Shown in pieces: positions 12,140-22,200 of a DNA stretch of 64,000 nt (positions are counted from its first letter, which is position 1; each line of letters opens with the position of its first letter). The stretch spans positions 3,582,329 through 3,646,328 of the forward strand of contig CM029121.1 of the NCBI GenBank assembly GCA_016859345.1. The letters are read 5' to 3'. The notes beneath the pieces are model-generated. The model was not told the origin of the DNA. It searched no databases and saw nothing but the letters and a program-made list of their open reading frames with translations. The translations under genes were made by a program, and so were the position numbers. This DNA is from Istiophorus platypterus. Lineage: Eukaryota; Chordata; Actinopteri; Istiophoriformes; Istiophoridae.

Positions 12140-13060
12140 ATAGGATCATAGCAATCATAAATTGATGTTTTTGTAGCCAAAGTTGGTGCACATTATAAAT
12201 GCAACCGCTGTGTTTCACGATGGTCTTAAAGAAATTATCTTTGGCTTCAAATAGTCCAAAAAAGCGACTAAAGGTCCAAAAAACCTGACCAGCTGAGGGT
12301 CGTTCTCAAGATAGTGGTGCTTAGGTAGAAGCCTGAAACCAGGGAACAGCTCTTGGTACCTCTGTCTGTGCCCTAGAATTTTTCTTTTCAAAATATGAGA
12401 TGGATTCATCAGTATGCACAGGAGCAACAACTAACTCAACAATGTCTTTTAAATTCATCAACAGAAGCCACTCAACAGAAGCTAATTTTCTGGAACAAGA
12501 GGTCCTATCAAAAAGGGAGCAACCGCAGCAAGCTCCAATTCACATCAGCATTGCCCCCAACCAACCTAAGAAATTCTGTGGTATAACATGTGGCTTATTT
12601 GTTTTGTCTGACTGTTTGTACTGGAAAGACAATATAGCTTTATTCATGTCCTCTAATGTAAATAACGTCTTTGGTATCAGTGATGCCAAGCCGTAAGGCA
12701 GCTTGACAGGCCCAATACCCTCAAATATATCCTGAGCGATGTCTGGAGGAAAACCCTAGACGAAATGGAAGTGAGACAGGTTTTTGGTAAAAGCACACTC
12801 TTTTTCAACTCCAAAGCAATGTGCGTTTTTCTCACAAGCTGAGTTTACATGTTCTGCATGGGCCTCTTTAGTTCTCAGGCTGAAAGCTCCAGATACAGCT
12901 TACCTTGGAACAGGTTACCTAGTGTTAAATAAACACCACAAGGTTTCTGTTTTTTCTGAAAGATGCATAGGGGGTTGCAGATCTCAAAATAATTCATGTA
13001 TAGACGCATTCAAGAAGCTGTTTCTTGAATCTGTTACAGGCAGGGAGGTCAGAATTTCTT
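12140..13060 (-). pseudogene. Decayed repeat-encoded protein, class unassigned
   Basis: The minus strand from about 13,000 to 12,140 reads, across several frame changes, as one protein: CAFTKNLSHFHFV near 12,800, a stop, GFPPDIAQDIFEGIGPVKLP, FTLEDMNKAILSF, KTNKPHVIPQNFLG, LKDIVELVVAPVHTDESI, KHHYLENDPQLVRFFGPLV, and EAKDNFFKTIVKHS near 12,220. I recognise this order from uncharacterised multi-copy proteins predicted in fish genomes, which I take to be transposon-encoded. The superfamily is unknown to me. At least one internal stop and several frameshifts make this copy non-functional. Plus-strand open frames at 12,395-12,696 and 12,784-13,065 are shadows of it. The upstream limit near 13,060 is an estimate. 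Confidence 0.6.
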
Positions 13061-13184
13061 TATGATAAGTCCATAAGAAGAATATCTGTCTGAGGAACCA
13101 GCATGAACTCATTCTCCTCTTTCAGAAACACTAATAGACTAACAAATGTATACCTAGTTCTGTTTTTTATTCAAGGATACACAC

Positions 13185-13500
13185 CTAATCCTGACAGATT
13201 AAGCAGTTAATCATGGTCTCTTTCTCAATTTGGAAAAAAGGTAAATTTATGAGCTCCATAGTTTTAGAGGCATTTCTGTCACTAAAACGGATAATCAGGT
13301 CTCTGTTTAAGATCACCTTATTGTAACTGGTAGCACAGAGTGAGATCAGGTCGGTGAATTCTTGTATAAATAATGGTGGGTGTTTCAGTGGCCTGCACAA
13401 TGTAACAGAGTACAGACTGTGCTTCGAGTTCAGTAGCAATATATTCCATTGGCATAAATTCACCCAGTTCAATGACTTTAATGGCATGTCAGGTATCCTC
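13185..13500 (-). pseudogene. LINE endonuclease-domain fragment
   Basis: A minus-strand open frame contains LCRPLKHPPLFIQEFTDLIS followed by SYNKVILNRDLIIRF. This matches the layout of the apurinic-type endonuclease of fish LINEs (a Y/CRPPK-type motif, then a helix, then the GDFNIH motif). The key GDFN block is degraded here to NRDL, so catalysis is lost. Only this segment of the element is recognisable. The rest of the open frame, up to 13,622, does not add support. Confidence 0.5.
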
Positions 13501-15034
13501 CTCTCTGTGCTGACGACCTTGTGGGAGCAGCCATATCTCTCTTCTCGATGAGGTGTTGAGCTGGCTGTGTTATCTACGCTGACCTTGGTATTTATCCACA
13601 CGGAGTTGTTTGGGTGCTGCATTTCAAGAGCAGCACAGGAACTCTTAACTTTAATAGCAAAATATGTTTTGAAGATATTATTTTTTAGTGACTCTAGGTG
13701 TGTGAGTCTAGGTATGGTAGTGTTGGATGGTTGGCAGGTCAGTCTGTCGGTCAGCTGGTTGTTTAGTCCATGCTAGTTCAGACTAAAATACAAAAGCTTT
13801 TCAACGTGCCATGAAATTTGTAAAGATATTCAAGGTACCCAAAGAATAAAGCCGACTGACTTTAGCGATCCCCTGATGTTTCCTGTAGCACCACCGTACA
13901 GTTGACCTTTGCATATCAGTGAAATATCTTGGCAACTATGGGATGGGTTGTCAGGTATCCTGCCAAGTACTGTATATGTGAGCACAGAGAGTAGGAGAGA
14001 AGCAAAGAGATAAAGGGTTGAATCCAGCTGACACTAGGCTGAAGGAAACGATGCAATGACAACAGGAATAGGCTAATGAGTATATTATGTCATCTAGAGA
14101 AATTTGTCAGCTTTTCGAGCAGATTTGTCTATTTTCCATTAAAGGTGTTGCTTACATCAGTGCCACAACAGTCAATTCGACCATTGCCTATATGGGTCTA
14201 GCTATATATTAGGGTTTGACCTGACGTTGTTTGTGTATGAATCAAGCCAGGTTTAACAAATACTTCACAAAAAATACTACATGTATCCAACATTCAGGTT
14301 CTCCATGGCCATTTCTCCTAAGTGTATGGAAAATGATACAGTACTTTGCTACAAACAGGAATACCCAGTCTTTGTCGGAATCTCTGACATATGCATCTAA
14401 AATAACCTCCTTTGTTCACCTCGACTTTTCATAGAAAATAATATAAGAAGCAGCCAGGCCGGCCATTCTCATGATGAAGAGTGTCATGCCACCAGAGATC
14501 CAGATGCTTGCTGCACTTAACATCAATTTACAAATTGAAGCTTTAAAATACAATCTTATGAGACTCGAATCTGCTTCAAGTTCAAGAGGGAGGCTCTGCA
14601 TTATTTTTCTCAACAAGCTAATCTGAAAACACAGAACTGCTGCTACAGTGGTTGCATAATCAACCAACGGTGTTTCAAGGGCAATATCTCTCTGTTCACA
14701 CATGCTCTAAAAACTTATTCTAATGCCTCATGAGCCTGAAGCGTGCAGGTGTGTTTACAGTTAACACGATTAGTTAAATGTTCATCTCCGACTAGACATG
14801 TATTTTCTCACCTTCCCTGCTGCCAGCGTATTGCCACCTGTTAGTGAGGTGTTTCCATGCATTGTTCGGCTTTATCCCCATCCCATCAAAGAATCAGGAT
14901 GTCATTGACTTTGACGCACAGCTTTTCCTCCATTTTGTTTGAAATACTTTCACATACTGAGCAGAATGTAAAAGAACTGTGCATCCATTTACCGGAGGGG
15001 CTGATGATTGCAAGTGGTTACCACTCACATGTAT
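13501..15034. other. Non-coding, no recognised gene
   Basis: No recognisable coding or repeat content. The minus-strand open frame at 14,416-14,703 has hydrophobic stretches but no family resemblance that I can name, and I treat it as chance. Confidence 0.4.
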
Positions 15035-15700
15035 CAGGGGACATTTCTATGCATGCATCTATTTTCTGCAACTTATCCGGAGTCAGGTCACAGTGGCAGC
15101 AGGTTAAGCAAAGTAGTCCAGACACCTCTCTGCCCAGTAACATTTTCCAGCCCCTCCTGAGGTGTTCCCAGGCCAGACGAGATATTTAGTCTCTCCAGTG
15201 TATTCTGGGTCTACCCCAAAGCCTCCTACCAGCTAGACGTGCCCGGAAAACCTCCAATAGAAGGTGCCTAGAAAGCATACTGATCAGATGCCTGAAACAC
15301 ATTAATTGGCTCCTTTCTGACGCAAGGGAGCAGCAGCTTTACCCATAGCTCCCTTCGGATCTGTGAGGGTGAGCCCAGCTACCTTACAAAGGAAACTCAT
15401 ATAGGCCACTTAAATTCGCGATCTCATTCTCTGGTCATTACCCAAAGCTCATAACCATAGGAGAAGGTTTGAATGTGGATCAACTGGTAAATCGAAAGCT
15501 TTGTCTTCCAACTCATCTACTTTTTCACCATCAAAGTCTGGTGCAATAACCACATTATGCTGTCACTGCACCAATCTTCCTGTCAATCTCAAGCTCCATT
15601 TTACCCTCACTCGCGTACAAGACCCCAAGATACATAAAGTTCCTTACAGGGGAAATTTCCATAAAGTTTTAACCTTCCTTACCCCCTAACAGGATGCCAT
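15035..15700 (-). pseudogene. Rex3-type LINE fragment (RT C-terminal part)
   Basis: The plus-strand text is the reverse complement of the 3' half of a Rex3 element. It runs from the untranslated or C-terminal part (TTATCCGGAGTCAGGTCAC) through the region complementary to the C-terminal RGRP-type block, then CATTACCCAAAGCTCATAAC and the segment complementary to the RT thumb region. The same landmarks recur in the longer copy at 28,381-29,690. Heavy substitution and indels leave no open frame. This fragment lies about 3 kb upstream of the galnt18 promoter and is antisense to the gene. Confidence 0.8.
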
Positions 15701-15984
15701 TCATTATAAAAAGACAGGTTTTCAAGCGATGTCACCAGTGAGATACACACACACATGAAGGGTAGGAAGCAAATTTGAATGACCAAGAGTTTATGAAGAG
15801 AAAAAAAGCTGTTATTGTTCCTCAAACTACACAAACGCAATGGAAATGAATGGAAAACTTTATTATCCTGAGTGAGAAAAATAAAAAATAAAATAAAACC
15901 TCAGAAATAAACTACCCGCTGTTATTGTGAGCTTAAGGCCGTTCCACAAGAGTTCAGTGGTAACATCTGTTAGAGGTGCACTCT

Positions 15985-16660
15985 GATGACTTTGGATGGA
16001 ATATGAACCATGTTTATGCTTGTAATTGTTCGGGGGGGGCGATTCTTTCATGATAATTTGTGGTTGGCAAATGATAATTATTGTTTTGACACATTATGAG
16101 TGAAGCCTTTCCTGTATACACTGCAATCATCTAATAACAATTTATGCACTAATCCATCTGGCATATATGGGGTGTTTGACATATTTTGAGGGAAAAAGAT
16201 TTTTATACTCTTACTTATACAACAGTCAAACAGCTGAAATTTCATACTAATGTAATGTAACGAGCTGACAGATATCTATCAAAGGTGGCATGTCATTAAA
16301 AAATACAACATTTTGGAAATGCAAGGATCAGAGTCAGATACGTATTTACAGCTAAACAGTAGTTTTACTGGTTTCCAGAGAGTTCTTTTATTTCTGAATA
16401 CTGAAAATGTCCACTGTAAGCTATCAGGAAATTGTAGCTATTACTTTTATACACCCCTGCTGTTTGTGCATCCTTAATTGGTTTTGAACCGGAAACCCGT
16501 CTTTAAACTTAAATCGGTTGTTTAATTATTTCTGAAAACCAAAGGGTAGTTGTTTTCTATTCCAATTGGAAATGGAATATTTTGTGCGGTGGTATAGTGG
16601 CAACAGGAGAAGATAATTACCCAATCAGAGCTAGGTATGTAAATTAAAGTTTTATAGGCA
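15985..16660. repeat. Diverged repeat, copy A (pairs with 36,955-37,850)
   Basis: Several blocks recur in the same order and orientation at 36,955-37,850. Examples here are CATGTTTATGCTTGTAATTG, a CTGGCATATATG block followed by GTGTTTGACATATTTTGAGG, and a TTATACACC...GTGCATCCTTAATTG block near 16,450. Identity is low, and copy B carries about 300 bp of extra sequence. The family is not named; this is consistent with an old interspersed repeat. Confidence 0.5.
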
Positions 16661-17556
16661 CACTGCAGAGTTTTTGACAGCTTGTAGTGTTAAGGTATAA
16701 TGTAACGAGTGGGCGCATGATTTGTTAGTACTTTAGGTATAGTGATACATAGTCCTGCCAATGACTATGATCAACAGTTGGTGGTGGTAATGGACCAAGA
16801 AATGTAGCAATGTGCCAACAAGGGTAAGGAAGATGAGAAGAGCTCTACCCTGCAAAAATGGATGTAAACAGTGAAAATGTTGAATTCTTTCAAAAATCGG
16901 CTTTGCAAATATTTTATGAAGAGGGAACTGTATTCAGCATAATTTATTTTAAGGCCTTGATGTCCCATTTAATGCATTTTTGTGAGAAACAGTGAATGAA
17001 AATACGACAGTTATTTGTTAATATAACAATTTTATAGAACACTTTTAATGCTAAACATTACTAGGATTTCTAGGCCGTTAGGGGGCAAGACAGAGCCTGC
17101 CCCTTTGAGTCCAGGGTGTCATATTGGATTTTTTGTATGAATTAAGTATTTTTGATCAAACTTGGCTGTGCAAAGTCTGGCTTTAGTATCCTGAATGATT
17201 GCCTCGAAGCTGCTCATCATGTTCGCTTCAACAACTGCGTGCATGTGTTAAAGGATGACAATGATCGAGGCGCTTTAGCGGGTATTAAAATAATGTGTCT
17301 TCCCATGCTGCACACTGTGAAAAACCAATGACTGTTTGGCCTCCTATTTTGGTCAAAATAGGGAGAAGAAAGATTATATTTAAACAGACAGACTGACAGA
17401 TGGACAGACAGTCAGTCAGACAAGATTGAAAGCAGCACTGAGCAGAGAACCTTAATATTTCAGATCTAATGCATTATTTATAGCCTAGACGTGTCCGCTG
17501 AATCTGCCAGAGTGCTCCTGGGTGAATGGAGTTTTCAATTCAGTGCCATGTGTGTC

Positions 17557-17558
17557 TC

Positions 17559-17599
<41 letters not shown>

Positions 17600-17600
17600 T
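17557..17600. repeat. (TG)n microsatellite
   Basis: TG dinucleotide tract with one GA and one TA interruption, about 900 bp upstream of the CpG island. Confidence 0.85.
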
Positions 17601-17919
17601 GGGCAAAGCAGTGGATGAAAGATAAAGATGAAAGCAGCAGCTGAGAGGCTGCAAGAACCATCTGTTGATGGTATCAAGGCCTGAAGTTACTTTAGCTCTC
17701 AGGTAGAGATCTTGGTAGTCAGCATGAGTGAGTGTGTGTTCATCGAAAAATAAACAAGGTGCAGAAGTGTTGCATTTGAGAGGCTTTTGGACGAACCCCT
17801 GCTAGCAGCAAAGGCAGGAAGGCATACTTCTCATTTACTGTATAATACAAACACACACACACTTAGGGACTGTACAAAAATTATTTGGCTGCGGAGGAGA
17901 GTTAAAAATTATGTTTCAC

Positions 17920-17943
17920 TTTTTTTTTTTTTTTTTTTTTTTT
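17920..17943. repeat. Poly(T) tract
   Basis: 24 consecutive T residues. It could be the poly(A) tail of a reverse-oriented retroposon, but no such element is recognisable next to it. Confidence 0.85.
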
Positions 17944-18543
17944 AAGAAAGCAACTCCCCATTATTAATAATTTGTCTGGATGGAAGAATACTGCAACAGC
18001 CACCCCCCAACAATCCCACAGTGATCTATTAATATTGGTACATACAATTCTAATATGTTAATGGAACAATAATCTCCACATAGCCACCAAAATGACAGAG
18101 GTCAATTTAGACAACACCAAAGTTACAGCAAGGATGAAATGGTGTGTCCTGGTTACTGAGCATTCCAGCCATTCTGTTTTAAACCGAAACTTACTACATC
18201 AGCAGTTACTGTCCCTGTCTCTAGGTAAACCTGGCACCAGTGCCTGATCTGGGGACCAGTGAATGACAATAAAGAAAATAAAAGGTAATGAGAAGGTAAT
18301 AAGAACAAGTTAGTGCGACTAGCCTCCCATCAGCCAGCATAAACGCACAGCATGGCCTCCTCAGTGATTTCTCTACAGTGTCTAACAGGTTCCCCCCCAC
18401 AAACAAACCTGTAGCTGAACTGGTTTAAGCATCACAGACACATCTATGCGTGGACGCCCCCGACACGATCCGCGCTCTGCATGAAGGCACCTGTTTCATT
18501 TCCACGATCTCCCCTCGCCTCTTCATCACCGGCTCCCCGGCAT

Positions 18544-18568
18544 CCCCTCCACCCTCCACCCTCCACCC
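18544..18568 (-). promoter_or_regulatory. G-quadruplex motif in promoter
   Basis: C-runs at 18,544-18,547, 18,552-18,554, 18,559-18,561 and 18,566-18,568 give, on the minus strand, four runs of at least three G separated by 4-base loops. This is a canonical G-quadruplex pattern produced by the 7-bp tandem repeat. Formation in the cell is inference. Confidence 0.7.
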
Positions 18569-18632
18569 TCCACCGTGCACTCCAGCTGTGACGGGGCCGC
18601 GGAGGTGAGCGGACCCCGCCTCCTGCGCTCCT

Positions 18633-18641
18633 ATTGGGCGG
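18633..18641 (-). promoter_or_regulatory. Inverted CCAAT box abutting GC box
   Basis: ATTGG on the plus strand (CCAAT on the minus) is followed directly by GCGG, forming an NF-Y-type site merged with an Sp/KLF-type site. It lies about 310 bp upstream of the start codon. Function is inferred from the motif only. Confidence 0.5.
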
Positions 18642-18642
18642 C

Positions 18643-18810
18643 ATGAGGACCAGGGCTGACGGGGGGGTGGCCGTGCCGAGGGTGACAGCTTTGCGGCAGC
18701 TGAGCGCAGCTTGTCTCGGCGGCTGCTCGGCGGCGACTCTCCGTCCCGGTGTCGTCGGAGATGTTATCGTCGTGATAGAGTGTAGCACGGGAGGCGTCCG
18801 GGAGTTTTAG
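18643..18810 (+). other. Candidate upstream ORF, 55 codons
   Basis: ATG at 18,643 opens a 55-codon frame ending at TAG 18,808-18,810, in the same frame as the galnt18 start but separated from it by stops. It would be translated only if transcription starts upstream of 18,643, which is uncertain because the CCAAT/GC boxes lie immediately upstream of this ATG. The product has no recognisable motif, and the frame may be chance within GC-rich DNA. Confidence 0.3.
18761..18775 (+). other. Minimal upstream ORF (4 codons)
   Basis: ATG TTA TCG TCG TGA lies 174 bp upstream of the galnt18 start, out of frame with it. If it is in the leader, it could allow reinitiation at the main start. Confidence 0.4.
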
Positions 18811-18932
18811 CGGTGCCTCGGTCGGGACCTGGAGGCGCAGCCCCCCGTCGTTGTAGTCGTGTTTGGACGCGTCCCTTGAGTGAGTTTATCTCCACGATCC
18901 ACCTGCCTGAGCGCGTCGGGAGGAGGGAGCCC

Positions 18933-18971
18933 ATGGAGGGACGTCGCGATGATGTGCACAAGAAGAACTAA
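18933..18971 (+). other. uORF overlapping the galnt18 start
   Basis: ATG at 18,933 (G at +4, C at -3) opens a 12-codon frame, out of frame with galnt18, that ends at TAA 18,969-18,971, past the main ATG at 18,949. A ribosome using it could not reach the main start by simple reinitiation, so it may lower galnt18 translation. The main ATG has G at -3. Confidence 0.5.
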
Positions 18972-19192
18972 AACTTTGGTGTCGACGTGCGTGATCCTGA
19001 GCGGCATGACCAACATCGTGTGCCTCCTGTACGTCGGCTGGATCACCAGCTATGTGGCCAACGGAGGTCTCAAAGTTGCGGAGAGCGGCGGCGAGGCGGA
19101 GAGAAAGTTGGAGGAGGACGGTAAAGGGGAGACCCTGAGGATCATGGAGAGGCTGGACCGGCTGGAGAGCGTCGTCAACGAGCACATCAAAG
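18949..19192 (+). CDS. galnt18: galnt18 coding exon 1 (N-terminal 81 codons, partial)
   Basis: This is the first coding exon of polypeptide N-acetylgalactosaminyltransferase 18, a Golgi type II membrane protein of the GT27 family, whose members add GalNAc to Ser/Thr to begin mucin-type O-glycans. The first 31 residues nearly match my memory of mammalian GALNT18: a basic tail (MMCTRRTK), then a signal anchor at about residues 9-35 (TLVSTCVILSGMTNIVCLLY). Next comes the acidic stem with KLEED, GETLRIMERLDRLE and VNEHIK. ATG 18,949 is chosen because it is the first in-frame ATG after a stop at 18,877-18,879 and matches the mammalian start; a second ATG follows at once. Similarity ends at Lys81, at AAAG/GTCAGA, giving a phase-1 donor. 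Frame continuing to 19,254 is intron read-through. The catalytic and lectin domains lie outside the window. Fish may carry a and b paralogues; I cannot tell which this is. Confidence 0.93.
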
Positions 19193-19198
19193 GTCAGA
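19189..19198 (+). other. galnt18: Splice donor of galnt18 exon 1
   Basis: AAAG/GTCAGA, with the intron starting at 19,193. It has G at -1 and G at +5, but C at +3, which is unusual. Phase 1 leaves a single G for the next codon, compatible with the Glu that follows at this point in the mammalian protein. Confidence 0.78.
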
Positions 19199-19254
19199 GC
19201 AGCCCGGTGTCCTCTCCTGGAGGTGGAAGTCACCACCCGCACAATCTAAATTGA

Positions 19255-22200
19255 ATGGTCCGAGTCAGTTTTGATTTACTAGGATCTAACTCCGTATTAC
19301 TGGGTTTTTTTCTAGTTTCTTGAAATATTAGTTCCTTGATCAGTCAGCCGAAATAGAGAAAAGCAAGTCACAACTACTTTGATAATCGATTAATCTTAAA
19401 AGAAACGATCAAGCAAAAAGTCCGACTGCTTTACTACATTACCGTACTTAAAAGTGATATATTTCTGTTTTTCTCAGTTATTATAATTGTAAATCATATG
19501 CTTAAGACCGTTGATTAGACAAAACATATCGCCTGGGCCTCTGGGGAGTTGTGATTGGAATCTATATACTGAAAGATTAAAAAATTAATCAGATAAATAA
19601 TCAGTAGATGAAAAGATGATTAAAGCTGTTGCATTCGTTCATGTGTCCAGAATGTGGCACTAGAGAACAGGCACAAAACATGCATTATGTTATTGTACTA
19701 CAAGTATATACAAGATCCTGAAACTTTTATGTAAAAAAAAAAAAGATGATTTCCACACAAGACTTTCCCTCCTCTTGCCAGTAGATCGCACTATTACTGT
19801 GATTCAGTATTGCCTGTAGATGTCTTCAGGCCAGGACCCCAATCAAAGGTGAAATCTCGGAAAGATCTTTTGGGGTGGACTTGAGTTAAAAAAGTTTCTT
19901 TTTACATGTTACATGTTTTACATTTTATATTTGAATCACAGCTACTTCCTTTTTCGCAGTGATACATCAAAATTTGCAATTACGCCACAGAAATGCTGTT
20001 CAATTAAAAAAAACTCAGAGGTTTTCACTTCAGCATCACAAAGGTCTTTAGATTGCCCTGCCCAAATTTGAAGTCGATCGGATCAATTCTGGAGGAGTTT
20101 GTTAAAGTACAGTGCCTATAACTGGCAAAACCATACTGAAATTTCACAGTAAATTGGAAATGGCCTATTGGGTTTTGTTGTATGGCTCAACAAATGCTTT
20201 TTGTAATTCTTGGGATTTTACACGAGCAAACTGAATTTTGTATATGTAGGTGAAACATATTGTTGAAACTTTGTAGTGGATGTTGTTTTCTACATCCATA
20301 CGCATGATCCATAACCCATTTAAATTTTCACCATATCTGACACATGTCCAAAGTTTTATGAGCACTTGTGCACCGTTAGCACCTTAAAATTTGATTCATT
20401 TGTTTGCATAATAATGATGATAATAATAACAATAATAAACGTATTGATTCCAATATGGTCTTTGCACCTGTTAGTACTTGAAAATAATCATTAGTTTCAG
20501 CCCAATATTTTGCCTCATAAGCCCCTATGAGCCCTAGTAGTCTTAAAATCATTTTCCCAGTTATTTGATATAAGTAATGCTATTCAGCTTTGTGTCTGAG
20601 AAGAGTTTTTCATAAATTATTAAGTAATTTAAAAGTACATCTACTTTTTTTTCTCAGCTTATGTGAAAAGAGGGCTTAAAGTTGCAACATCATACTTGCA
20701 TAAGTTGCATACTGGACAATGATTGGCTTCCATACTATTTGTGATTTCAAAAATCATGCTCATACTAAAAGGTCTTACACTCAGATTAATTGTGACCACA
20801 AAGAAACTTTCCTCCATTAGCAGATAAATGTGAAATTAGACTGGACTCTGCACATATATTAATCTATAGAGAGAAGATCAAACATCCAAGTTAAGTAACA
20901 ATAAGCAGCAAACACTTTTTTTTCTTTAAACAAATTAGTTAACTACAAAAAAGATCAAACTAAATGTCATTACAGAAATTGTAATGCTTTGTCACAGAAC
21001 ATGTTGTATTATAGCTTCAATAAACAATTTTTATAAGCATTTAAAAACCCTTTGATATTGTTTTAATACTTAGAGGGGACTAAGAAAACCAGCAAATATT
21101 CACATATGAGAAGGTGGAACCAGGAAACTTTTGGCATTTTCACTTAAAGGACATGTCCACTGATTTAACATAGCACAGTGTGTTTGGGAATACTATATGT
21201 GAAACAAGATGTATAAAACTTTTTAGCCTGTAGACATCTCATATATTGCATCAAGTGATGTCATTTCACTCTACTAGTTGGGGATGAAGACTAAAAGTTT
21301 GATAATAAAAAAAACTCTGGGATATCGATTTAGAAAAGAAGTGAGTGACCTCTGTAGCCCATCACTTCTTGAGGCTATAGTAGAAGCATTTAGCGCAACA
21401 CACCTATATCTCTGAGTGAACTTTCAGCAATCAAGCGGAATTCTAGGGGAAGTAGACTCAAGATTTTTGTTTTTTTGACAGGGAAGAACAGTGTTTGGAA
21501 TAAAACGGCCAATATCTCTGGTTCTGATGAAGCAATTTCTTTTTCAATTGGTCTTTTTTGAAATTGTTCACTCTAAGTCCTACAGTGTACGAGAGGAATG
21601 TAAAAATACTTTCCTGTAGGAGCACTGCTGGTCATTGTAAAGGATTATGGACTGTGATAAGTCATTCGTCATAATGCTTAATTATGATTTTGAGTGGTGT
21701 GCAAAGTGAATACAGCATCAAGTCCATTGACAGTCAGTGTCCTATTATGATGTACTGTTTGTATTTGTATCACTGCCCCATTTATAGCCTCCTCCGGCTA
21801 AATCTTAAAGTTCAACCTAAATTCAGAAATCAGACTAGGTGGTTTGTCTAACAACAATATAAAGATCAGGGGTGGACAAACTTTTCTATGTCAATCAGTT
21901 TATTACATTTACAGTACTGAACATTTTCTTCAACACAAGAGATAATACTCATGTTGGTCTGTTTCCCATCATGGGAGAGAAAAGTTTTGTTCATTGATAA
22001 AATGTTTCAGTGATATACACAACTAATACTATTCCACCTGGGTTCCCAATGTTTTATTCATCCTTCTCAGAGCTGTTAGTGAGTCAACATATTAAAAAGT
22101 GGGACAAACTCCTCCTTTATCCTTGGTTAGATTGGACAGTACATGATCCACGAACTGAATGAAGGATTTAGGAAGTAATACAGTGTGCCCTCTTTAACAG

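Larger units (their letters stand above)
18430..18948 (+). promoter_or_regulatory. galnt18: galnt18 promoter and 5' UTR region
   Basis: The region ends at the galnt18 start codon. It contains an inverted CCAAT box (ATTGG, 18,633-18,637) overlapping a GC box (GGGCGG, 18,636-18,641), a second GC box (CCCCGCC, 18,614-18,620), and a tandem CCTCCAC repeat at about 18,547-18,574. No TATA box is evident, which fits a CpG-island promoter with dispersed start sites. The transcription start cannot be fixed from sequence alone, so the boundary between promoter and leader is not drawn. Confidence 0.7.
18440..19240. promoter_or_regulatory. CpG island over the galnt18 5' end
   Basis: A sharp change from AT-rich flank to GC-rich, CpG-dense sequence covers the inferred promoter, leader and exon 1. 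It is the only such region in the window. Open frames read on the minus strand across it (18,444-18,788, 18,764-18,961, 18,807-19,046, 18,886-19,242) are compositional shadows. Confidence 0.88.

Noticed and set aside
12395..13065. Plus-strand frames of 63 to 98 codons
   Set aside because: Shadows of the minus-strand repeat-encoded protein, whose motifs run in order through this interval.
14416..14703. 95-codon minus-strand frame with hydrophobic stretches
   Set aside because: No family resemblance, no conserved motif and no neighbouring exon signals; a chance frame is more likely.
18444..19242. Several minus-strand frames across the CpG island, up to 118 codons
   Set aside because: GC-rich DNA lacks stop codons by composition. 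The plus strand carries the recognisable galnt18 protein, and the minus frames have no motif.
19193..19254. Extension of the galnt18 frame by 20 codons beyond Lys81
   Set aside because: Similarity to GALNT18 ends exactly at a splice donor of the right phase, so the rest is intron read-through.
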